This document shows positions 57,958 to 64,000 of a stretch of DNA of 64,000 nucleotides, piece after piece (position 1 is the first letter of the stretch; the number at the start of each line of letters is the position of its first letter). A program made the position numbers and the translations under genes. The notes under the pieces are model-generated. The model was not told the origin of the DNA, did not search any database, and saw only the letters and a list, made by a program, of their open reading frames with translations. Source of the stretch: Candidatus Devosia phytovorans (GTDB lineage: Bacteria > Pseudomonadota > Alphaproteobacteria > Rhizobiales > Devosiaceae); assembly GCA_029202405.1 (NCBI GenBank), contig CP119312.1:501001-565000 (forward strand), in the 5' to 3' direction.

Positions 57958-59208
57958 ATGTCAGAACATTCGACTTATACGCCTGGCACGGGCATCGAGA
58001 AATGGCTCGATGAACGCCTGCCGATCATCCGGTTCTCCAAGGAGCACCTGATGGACTTCCCGACGCCGAAGAACCTCAACTACTGGTGGACGTTCGGCGC
58101 GATCCTGGTGATGTGCCTGGGTATCCAGATCGTCACCGGTGTGATCCTGGCCATGCATTACACGCCCAATGTGGCGATGGCCTTCGACTCGGTCGAGCAT
58201 ATCCGCCGCGACGTCAATGGCGGCCGCATGATCCAGGCGTTCCACGCCGTGGGTGCGTCCATGTTCTTTGCCGCCGTCTACATCCACATTTTCCGTGGCA
58301 TGTATTTCGGCTCCTACAAGGCACCGCGCGAAATCCTCTGGATCCTCGGTGTGCTGATTTTCGTGCTGATGATGGCGACCGCCTTCATGGGCTATGTGCT
58401 GCCCTGGGGCCAGATGTCTGGCTGGGCTGCCACCGTGATCACCAATATCTTCGCCGCCATTCCGGTCATCGGCAATCCGCTGCTGGAACTGCTGCGTGGC
58501 GGCTTTGCCGTGGGCAATCCGACGCTCAACCGTTTCTTCTCGCTGCACTACCTGCTGCCCTTCGTGATCGCGGCCGTCGTCGCGCTGCACATCTGGGCCC
58601 TGCATGTGCCGGGCAACAACAATCCGGTCGGCGTCGACGTCAAGGACAGCCGCGATACGCTTCCCTTCCATCCGTATTACACGATGAAGGACGCGTTCGG
58701 CATGGTGCTGTTCCTGATCCCGTTCTGCTGGTTCGCCTTCTTTGCGCCGGATATCCTGGGTCACCCGGATAACTACATCCAGTTCAACAGCCAGGTGACG
58801 CCGGCGCATATCGTGCCCGAATGGTACTTCCTGCCATTCTACGCGATCCTGCGTGCCATCGACTTCAACATCCTGTTCATCGACTCCAAGCTCGGTGGCG
58901 TGATCTTCTTCGGCGGTTCGATCGTCATCCTGTTCTTCCTGCCCTGGCTGGATACGTCCAAGGTGCGTTCGGGCAATTTCCGCCCGATGTTCAAGTGGTT
59001 CTACTGGATCTTCGTGGTGAACTTCATCGGCCTCACCTATCTGGGTGCCGCGCCGGCCGAAGGCATCTACGTGGTCCTGGCCAAGATCTGCACGGCCTAT
59101 TACTTCGCGCATTTCCTCTTCATCCTGCCGGTGCTTGGACGCATCGAGAAGCCTCGGCCGCTGCCGACCAGCATCTCGGAAAGCGTTCTGAGCAAGTCGC
59201 ACGCGTAA
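57958..59208 (+). CDS. petB: Cytochrome b of the bc1 complex
   Basis: A 416-residue multi-helix quinol oxidase subunit. The heme-binding histidines fall in [21 protein letters not shown] and [33 protein letters not shown] is the Q-o site PEWY loop. GGGGGA precedes the ATG at 57958. It follows petA and precedes petC in one operon. Confidence 0.96.
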   Translation: MSEHSTYTPGTGIEKWLDERLPIIRFSKEHLMDFPTPKNLNYWWTFGAILVMCLGIQIVTGVILAMHYTPNVAMAFDSVEHIRRDVNGGRMIQAFHAVGASMFFAAVYIHIFRGMYFGSYKAPREILWILGVLIFVLMMATAFMGYVLPWGQMSGWAATVITNIFAAIPVIGNPLLELLRGGFAVGNPTLNRFFSLHYLLPFVIAAVVALHIWALHVPGNNNPVGVDVKDSRDTLPFHPYYTMKDAFGMVLFLIPFCWFAFFAPDILGHPDNYIQFNSQVTPAHIVPEWYFLPFYAILRAIDFNILFIDSKLGGVIFFGGSIVILFFLPWLDTSKVRSGNFRPMFKWFYWIFVVNFIGLTYLGAAPAEGIYVVLAKICTAYYFAHFLFILPVLGRIEKPRPLPTSISESVLSKSHA

Positions 59209-59223
59209 GGGGAGGTCAGGACC

Positions 59224-60081
59224 ATGATGAAACTCAAGACTCTCCTTGCCGCCATCGCGCTGGTTGCCGGTACATCCGGCGTCGCCATGGCCGCAGATGC
59301 GCATTCGACACCGCATATCGAACGGCAGGCCTGGAGCTTCGCCGGCATTTTCGGCACCTATGACACCAACCAGCTGCAGCGCGGCTTCCAGGTGTACCGC
59401 GAAGTCTGTTCGAGCTGCCACAGCGCCCGCCTGATTGCCTTCCGCAATCTGTCGGAAGAAGGTGGCCCGAGCTTTTCGGAAGAGCAGGTCAAGGCTCTGG
59501 CGGCCGAGTATGAAGTGACAGATCCGACCGCTGAAGGTGGTGTTCGCACTGCCGTGGCCGCTGATCGCTGGCCGTCGCCTTTCGCGACGGAACAGGATGC
59601 CCGCGATGCCAATGGCGGTGCCCTGCCGCCGGACTTCTCTGTGCTGGCCAAGGCCCGCGGCGTCTCCGATCCGTTCCCGTTCTGGGTCTTCAACTACTTC
59701 ACGGCCTACCAGGAAGGCGGCCCGGATTATATCCACGCGCTGCTGAACGGCTACCATGAGGAAGTCCCTGAAACGGCTCCCGAAGGGTTCGAACTGGCCG
59801 AAGGCAAGTATTACAACGACTACTTCTCGGGTCATGCCATCGGCATGGCGCCGCCGCTGTCCGACGGTCAGATCACCTATGAAGTGGCCGAAGGTCAGGT
59901 CGCGGTTCCGGAAACCCTGGAACAGTATTCGCAGGACGTTTCGGCCTTCATGTTCTGGATGGCCGATCCGCATCTCGCCGGCCGCAAGCAGACCGGCTTC
60001 GTGGTCCTGCTGTTCCTCGTCGGCTTCTCGGCGCTGATGTATCTGACCAAGCGCAGGATCTGGGCGGGTATTGAGCACTAG
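59224..60081 (+). CDS. petC: Cytochrome c1 of the bc1 complex
   Basis: A 285-residue membrane-anchored cytochrome c1. A signal peptide (KLKTLLAAIALVAGTSGVAMA) is followed by the heme site CSSCHSARLIAFRNL, the axial-Met region HAIGMAPPLSDG, and a C-terminal membrane helix (FVVLLFLVGFSALMYLTKRRIW). GGGGAGG precedes the ATG. A strong terminator ends the petABC operon. Confidence 0.95.
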   Translation: MMKLKTLLAAIALVAGTSGVAMAADAHSTPHIERQAWSFAGIFGTYDTNQLQRGFQVYREVCSSCHSARLIAFRNLSEEGGPSFSEEQVKALAAEYEVTDPTAEGGVRTAVAADRWPSPFATEQDARDANGGALPPDFSVLAKARGVSDPFPFWVFNYFTAYQEGGPDYIHALLNGYHEEVPETAPEGFELAEGKYYNDYFSGHAIGMAPPLSDGQITYEVAEGQVAVPETLEQYSQDVSAFMFWMADPHLAGRKQTGFVVLLFLVGFSALMYLTKRRIWAGIEH

Positions 60082-60103
60082 GCTCTGTGCCAGACGACGT
60101 TCA

Positions 60104-60134
60104 AAAGGGCCCCCTCCGGGGCCCTTTCTTTTTG
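60104..60134 (+). terminator. Terminator of petABC
   Basis: AAAGGGCCCC (60104-60113) and GGGGCCCTTT (60118-60127) form a perfect 10-bp stem with a 4-base loop, followed by CTTTTTTTG. Confidence 0.92.
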
Positions 60135-60214
60135 TGACCATCACGCCCCTTGCCATTCCCGGCCAGCGCCGCAATATACGAAAAGCGCAAATCAGGCGCC
60201 CAGGGAGCCCAGAC

Positions 60215-60412
60215 ATGTCCGCCATTCGCATTGCCGTGACAGTTGTCGGCGCCGCCATCACGATGAGCCGCCATCCGGCCGTGCGTGCGGGCATTGCGGC
60301 CGTTGCGGCCAACCCGAGGGCGCGCGAGACGGCCATCACCGTGACCCGCACCGCTGCCTATAATGCCGGGGTGCTGGCCCGCCACCTCGTGGGCAAGCGC
60401 CTTACCAAATAA
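60215..60412 (+). CDS. Small conserved-looking protein, unknown function
   Basis: A 65-residue Ala/Arg/Val-rich protein with a moderately hydrophobic start ([14 protein letters not shown]) and a basic tail (VGKRLTK), no known motif. CAGGGAG lies upstream at good spacing. It sits between the petABC terminator and apt, 20 bp before apt, so may be co-transcribed with apt. Confidence 0.55.
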   Translation: MSAIRIAVTVVGAAITMSRHPAVRAGIAAVAANPRARETAITVTRTAAYNAGVLARHLVGKRLTK

Positions 60413-60432
60413 CCAGACTTTTCAGGACTGCC

Positions 60433-60966
60433 ATGTCGCTCGACCTCAAGGCCCTCGTGCGCACGATTCCGGACTATCCCAAGAAGGGTATCCTGTTTCG
60501 TGACATCACCACGCTGATCGAAGACCCGGAAGGGTTCAAGGAAAGCATCGAGCGAATTGCCAGCCAATATCGCGGGCAGGGCATTTCCCATGTCGCCGGC
60601 ATCGAGGCGCGCGGCTTCATCTTTGGCGCGGGCGTCGCCATTGCGCTGGGCGTCGGCTTCATTCCGGTCCGCAAGAAGGGCAAGCTGCCCGGCGAGACGA
60701 TCGGGCAGAATTATGCGCTCGAATATGGCGTCGACACGATCGAGATCCATGCCGATGTGCTCAAGGCCGGCGACGTGGTGTTGCTGGTCGATGATCTGAT
60801 CGCCACCGGCGGCACGGCCATTGCGGCAGTGGGCCTGTTGCGCCGCACTGGCGCCAGCGTCACCAAGGCGGCTTTCGCCATCGACCTGCCGGACCTGGGC
60901 GGTGCCGCCAAGCTCAAGGCCGAAGGCGTCGAGGTCTCCGCCCTGATGGAATTTGAGGGGCACTAG
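60433..60966 (+). CDS. apt: Adenine phosphoribosyltransferase
   Basis: A 177-residue type I phosphoribosyltransferase that salvages adenine to [21 protein letters not shown] and the PRPP-binding [19 protein letters not shown] are intact, with [14 protein letters not shown] in the flexible loop. It is a salvage counterpart to the adenine deaminase (33832) that sends adenine to degradation. The ATG at 60433 fits the family start. Confidence 0.95.
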   Translation: MSLDLKALVRTIPDYPKKGILFRDITTLIEDPEGFKESIERIASQYRGQGISHVAGIEARGFIFGAGVAIALGVGFIPVRKKGKLPGETIGQNYALEYGVDTIEIHADVLKAGDVVLLVDDLIATGGTAIAAVGLLRRTGASVTKAAFAIDLPDLGGAAKLKAEGVEVSALMEFEGH

Positions 60967-60976
60967 ACCGCCCGGC

Positions 60977-61378
60977 TTACCAGCTGTTGCGCCCGTCGAG
61001 CTTTTCGATCTCGATGCTCGACCAGTCGAAGTCGTCGATCAGCCGCAGGTTGACGGCAAAGATCTGCCCGGTGGGCATGGCATTGGGATCGCCATTCTTG
61101 GGCGTGCCGTCGCTGTTGTAGGCGGAGGCCCAGTCGGGCGAGACGCCCCAGGTCTGCATGCCGCAATGGGCGCAGAAATGGTGCTCGTTGCCGTATCCGC
61201 TGGCCGAATAGAACTTGTCATTGGCCCTGGACGTGATCGTGAGCTCACCTGGCTTGAAATAGCCCCAGACGGCGCCGGTGCGGCTGCAGAAGGTGCAATT
61301 GCACTCCCCCGCGCTTTGCGGCAGGTGCGGCAAAGTGATGGTCGTGTCACCGCAGTGGCATTTGGCGATTAGAGGCAT
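60977..61378 (-). CDS. GFA family zinc protein (formaldehyde-activating enzyme/CENP-V fold)
   Basis: A 133-residue zinc protein. Cys pairs are in KCHCGDTTI, ECNCTFCSRTGAVWG and FCAHCGMQTWG, the family pattern. Some members act with glutathione and formaldehyde, but most are uncharacterised. It is a single gene. Confidence 0.88.
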   Translation of the reverse strand: MPLIAKCHCGDTTITLPHLPQSAGECNCTFCSRTGAVWGYFKPGELTITSRANDKFYSASGYGNEHHFCAHCGMQTWGVSPDWASAYNSDGTPKNGDPNAMPTGQIFAVNLRLIDDFDWSSIEIEKLDGRNSW

Positions 61379-61455
61379 GGCTGATCTCCCTCTCAGAACA
61401 TGCGGCCATCTAGCGCCTGCGTACTGACAGAGCCTGTCAGCAAGGCTGGCTGGCC

Positions 61456-61863
61456 TCAGGCGGCGACTTCGATTGCTGCAGCCTCCACCATTGCGTCCAC
61501 CAGGCAGAACTGATTGCCTTCGGGGTCGCGCATGACGGTATAGGTGGGCAGGACGCGCACGGGCTCGGCACCGGCCTGCTTCAGCCGCTCGACCTCGCCC
61601 ATGCGATCGGTGACCTCGATATCGAAATGCACGCGGTTGTTATCGTGGCGGCGACCCTCGACGTTCTGGAAACAGATGGAGGGGCCGGGACCATCGACCA
61701 TGACGGTTGGATCCGTATCGGGCGTCAGGCCCAGGGCGGCGAGCCGGGCGATCTCGGCATCGTCATAGTCGCGCACGGCGTAGCCATCCAGCACGCCGGC
61801 CCAGAACTGGGCCAGTTTGGCCGGCTTGTCACAGTCGAATACGATCTCGTGGATCTTCCCCAT
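61456..61863 (-). CDS. VOC/glyoxalase-like domain protein
   Basis: A 135-residue two-module VOC fold. KIHEIVFDCDKPAKLAQFWAGVLDGY begins the first module; NNRVHFDIEVTDRMGEVERLKQAGAEPVRV the second, with MRDPEGNQFCLVD the usual last strand. AAGGAGA precedes the ATG at 61863. The substrate is unknown. Confidence 0.88.
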   Translation of the reverse strand: MGKIHEIVFDCDKPAKLAQFWAGVLDGYAVRDYDDAEIARLAALGLTPDTDPTVMVDGPGPSICFQNVEGRRHDNNRVHFDIEVTDRMGEVERLKQAGAEPVRVLPTYTVMRDPEGNQFCLVDAMVEAAAIEVAA

Positions 61864-61966
61864 GGCCGTCTCCTTCTTGTTTAACCATTGGCTAGACCGC
61901 AATTGCGGCAAGACTGGTGCAGAAGGTGAATGCTGCCAGCACAGGCGGTGGTGGCCATGCAAAGAA

Positions 61967-61992
61967 AAAGGCCGGCGTTTCCGCCGGCCTTT
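61967..61992 (-). terminator. Terminator of terC
   Basis: AAAGGCCGGCG (61967-61977) and CGCCGGCCTTT (61982-61992) pair over 11 bases. On the minus strand the stem is followed by TTTTTCTTT, directly after the TerC stop at 61999. Confidence 0.9.
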
Positions 61993-61998
61993 ATTGGA

Positions 61999-63018
61999 TC
62001 AGGGTTCGAGCTGACCGCTCTTGGGGTCGTCGAGAGCGCTGACGTCAGGTTCGTTGCGGGTCTTCCACAGCGAGAAGATCACGCCACCAGCCAGGATCGA
62101 CAGCGTCACGACCAGCGAGAGCAGCGTGTCGATGTGGATGTGCAGCGGCACGAGGAAGATCTTGATACCCACCAGCACAAGGATGATGGCCAGCGAAACC
62201 TGGAGGTAACGGAAGCGGTTCATCGCGGCGGCCAGGGCGAAGTAGAGCGAACGCAGGCCCAGAATGGCGAAGATGTTGGAGGTATAGACGATGAACGTGT
62301 CCTGGGTGACGGCGAAGACGGCCGGCACGGAATCGACGGCAAAGACCAGGTCGACGACTTCCACCATGATCAGCGCCACGGCCAGCGGGGTCAGCCAGGT
62401 GACGATCTTGCCGGTCTTGGGGTCGGGCTGCTTGACCGTGAAATTGCGGCCATGCAGTTCCTTGGTGACGCGGAAGTGCTTGGAGATGAACTGATAGACC
62501 TTGTTCTCTTCAAGGTTGGGCTCTTCGTCCTTGTGCGAGAACATGCGGATGCCGGTGAACACCAGGAAGGCGCCAAAGCCGAACAGGATCCAGCTATACT
62601 GGTTGACCATGGCCGCGCCGAGACCAATGAGCACGGCGCGGAACAGGATGACGCCCAGGATGCCCCAGAACAGCACGCGGTGCTGGTAGATACGGGGGAT
62701 GGCGAGGAAGCCGAAGATGGTGGCGATGACGAACATATTGTCCATCGCCAGGCTCTGCTCGAGCAGGTAGCCAGTGTAGAACTCGAGGCCTGCCTCGGCG
62801 CCGCGCTGCCACCACACCCAGCCACCAAAGGCCAGGGCGATACAGACGTAGAAGCCATAAAGGGTAAGGCTTTCCTTGGCGCCGATCTCGTGTTCGTCCT
62901 TGTGCAGGATGCCGAGGTCGAAAACCAGCAGTGCGATGACGATCGCGATGAACGCAATCCAGAAATAGACGGGAGTACCCAGAAAATCGCCCGATAGGGC
63001 GGCAAGCAGCGATTCCAT
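61999..63018 (-). CDS. TerC family integral membrane protein
   Basis: A 339-residue polytopic protein with about nine helices. The LLVFDLGILHKDEHEIGAKESL start, the LEQSLAMDNMFVIATIFGFLAIP motif with its acidic residue and VEVVDLVFAVDSVPAVFAV (second acidic motif) match TerC/Alx proteins, which export manganese or protect against tellurite and metal stress. A ~150-nt leader with hairpins precedes the gene on the minus strand, which hints at RNA-level control. Confidence 0.93.
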   Translation of the reverse strand: MESLLAALSGDFLGTPVYFWIAFIAIVIALLVFDLGILHKDEHEIGAKESLTLYGFYVCIALAFGGWVWWQRGAEAGLEFYTGYLLEQSLAMDNMFVIATIFGFLAIPRIYQHRVLFWGILGVILFRAVLIGLGAAMVNQYSWILFGFGAFLVFTGIRMFSHKDEEPNLEENKVYQFISKHFRVTKELHGRNFTVKQPDPKTGKIVTWLTPLAVALIMVEVVDLVFAVDSVPAVFAVTQDTFIVYTSNIFAILGLRSLYFALAAAMNRFRYLQVSLAIILVLVGIKIFLVPLHIHIDTLLSLVVTLSILAGGVIFSLWKTRNEPDVSALDDPKSGQLEP

Positions 63019-63169
63019 TTCGCCGGACCTTTCTCCATGAAGATTGGAGCAGCTCCGACATCACGAGGACATAGAACGTCCTCGCCAGAGGGGCCCGGCG
63101 CTGCAGGGTGAAAATGCCTGAACTGGTGAAAAGTTCAAGCCCCCGCGCTATGGAATCTTGGGAAAGGGA
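63019..63169 (-). promoter_or_regulatory. Structured leader upstream of terC, possible cis-regulatory RNA
   Basis: Two stems are visible: CGAGGAC/GTCCTCG (63064-63084) and TGAACT/AGTTCA (63119-63137); a GGAGC/GCTCC palindrome lies at 63046-63056. TerC genes in other bacteria are often preceded by the yybP-ykoY manganese riboswitch or a terC motif RNA. No clear match to the yybP-ykoY core could be made by eye. Confidence 0.4.
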
Positions 63170-63514
63170 CTAACGCGGCGTGCAGAGCATGACGATGGCG
63201 TCGGCGGTTTCGAGCTGGATAGCCGTGCCATAGGTGGGGTCGGGGATAAGGCGCCCCTGCTGGATAGAACGCGTCGCCTTGAGGCCACCGTCGTTGAAGC
63301 CGACACCATCTTCATAGCCGGTGATCGTGCCGGTGCCCGAGCTCTTGTCGCCGAAAACGGTCGAGGAGAAGCCATAGACATTGCCGTAAATGGTCAGGAT
63401 TCCGGCCTTCTGTGTGGTCGCGTCACGGCAAGACCAGTTTCCCGTGAAGGTCTGGGCGAGCGCCGGGGTGGCGGACAGGGCGGTGAGGGCGGCAATAAGG
63501 GCGATTCGGCGCAT
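63170..63514 (-). CDS. Secreted hypothetical protein
   Basis: A 114-residue protein with a signal peptide (RRIALIAALTALSATPALA, cleavage after ALAQ) and a mature part of beta-type strands (FTGNWSCRDATTQKAGILTIYGNVYGF, TITGYEDGVGF) ending AIVMLCTPR; two cysteines are far apart and may pair. The function is unknown. The ATG at 63514 is chosen from the signal peptide. It is upstream of terC on the same strand. Confidence 0.8.
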   Translation of the reverse strand: MRRIALIAALTALSATPALAQTFTGNWSCRDATTQKAGILTIYGNVYGFSSTVFGDKSSGTGTITGYEDGVGFNDGGLKATRSIQQGRLIPDPTYGTAIQLETADAIVMLCTPR

Positions 63515-63546
63515 GGGGCAGAGAGTGCCCATGCGGTGATTGGCAA

Positions 63547-64000
63547 TCAAGTGCCGCGCTTGAGGAGTGGCCCGATAAGCGGCAGGTTGGTGAGGGCGAG
63601 CAACAGTTTCAGTTTCAAGGGCATGCGGTAGTCGCGCAGCTTGGAAAAGCCCACGAGTTCCGCTCTGTAGACGCGTTCGCCACGCTGGTTGGTAGCGGTG
63701 ATGGTGTTGAACAGCAGGCCCCAGCCGGGAATGGAGTTCGACGCACGCTTGTCGGTCACGACAAGTTCATAGCTGACCGTGTCGCCCGGGCGGACCGGAA
63801 CCTTGAATTCCATGGAGTTGACGCCGGGGGAGGGGCCGGAAACGCCGGGTTCCTTGCCCTCGCCGCGCAGACGCTCTTCCTCGAGGAACAGCGTATCGAC
63901 CATCAGGCGATGGCCCACGCTGACCGTATGCCAGCCGCTGGCAACCAGGCCGCCGAAATGGCTGTGCTTTGCCGCTTCGGCATCGACATGGAAATATTGC
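63547..64000 (-). CDS. MaoC-like dehydratase, partial (5' end beyond the window)
   Basis: The last ~151 residues of a MaoC/hotdog-fold hydratase. Reading in from the window edge gives YFHVDAEAAKHSHFGGLVASGWHTVSVG, with the active-site Asp and His of the (R)-specific enoyl-CoA hydratase motif, then NSMEFKVPVRPGDTVSYELVV. The GTG at 63918 is an internal codon, not the start. The product probably hydrates an acyl-CoA. The frame is open to the window edge. Confidence 0.88.
   Translation of the reverse strand, partial: QYFHVDAEAAKHSHFGGLVASGWHTVSVGHRLMVDTLFLEEERLRGEGKEPGVSGPSPGVNSMEFKVPVRPGDTVSYELVVTDKRASNSIPGWGLLFNTITATNQRGERVYRAELVGFSKLRDYRMPLKLKLLLALTNLPLIGPLLKRGT

Noticed and set aside
57961..60351. 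A ~800-codon open frame opposite petB-petC
   Set aside because: Its product is rich in Arg, His, Gly and Asp with no domain, and it mirrors highly conserved genes; high-GC DNA often leaves such antisense frames open.

Overview
The window is high-GC bacterial DNA with dense, compact gene packing, many stop/start overlaps (ATGA, GTGA), GTG and TTG starts, a bc1 complex operon (petABC), TerC, HemF, a poxvirus-type topoisomerase IB and REP-like palindromes. This points to an alphaproteobacterium of the Hyphomicrobiales (Rhizobiales). The gene mix resembles Devosia and relatives, but that genus is inferred from general familiarity, not from a search. It looks like chromosome: no phage, insertion sequence, rRNA, tRNA or CRISPR array was recognised.

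Layout. 1-7244: a partial MFS transporter, a MarR-controlled SDR, a small stress membrane protein, a periplasmic 5'-nucleotidase, GtrA, a ThuA-like protein, and a cytochrome b / Tat-exported molybdoprotein pair. 7245-13567: RhlE-like helicase, ketopantoate-reductase-like enzyme, exported intradiol dioxygenase, and trehalose genes otsB-otsA. 13564-35565: a large purine catabolism and uptake region. 35660-45375: topoisomerase IB, a GGDEF-EAL protein, sugar-alcohol dehydrogenase, SDR plus DUF429, MgtC, and a receiver-like protein divergent from a membrane TPR regulator. 45372-48335: an SMR-MurD2-MurL operon, an alternative route for D-glutamate entry into peptidoglycan. 48451-57179: mixed housekeeping (YciI, phosphoesterase, two NUDIX enzymes, glutathionyl-hydroquinone reductase, CCA transferase, AAA ATPase, HemF, TrmL). 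57422-64000: petABC, apt, GFA and VOC proteins, TerC with a structured leader, a secreted protein and a partial MaoC hydratase.

The central region reads as one pathway. A BMP-type ABC importer (23194-27863) brings in a purine-related substrate. GuaD and Ade deaminate guanine and adenine. XdhABC oxidises hypoxanthine/xanthine to urate, and membrane PuuD makes 5-hydroxyisourate. UraH and a PuuE-UraD fusion carry it to allantoin and allantoate, AllE and AllA convert ureidoglycine via ureidoglycolate to glyoxylate, and malate synthase G feeds glyoxylate into the TCA cycle. Allantoate amidohydrolase (AllC) and a dedicated regulator are not in the window. A RutR-like palindrome lies in the divergent puuE/uraH promoter. 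Apt at 60433 is a separate salvage gene.

Four copies of a composite inverted REP element (BIME-like) and one different mosaic repeat sit between genes. Three of the four copies lie at the shared 3' ends of converging genes. Five other converging gene pairs overlap by exactly four bases at their stop codons.
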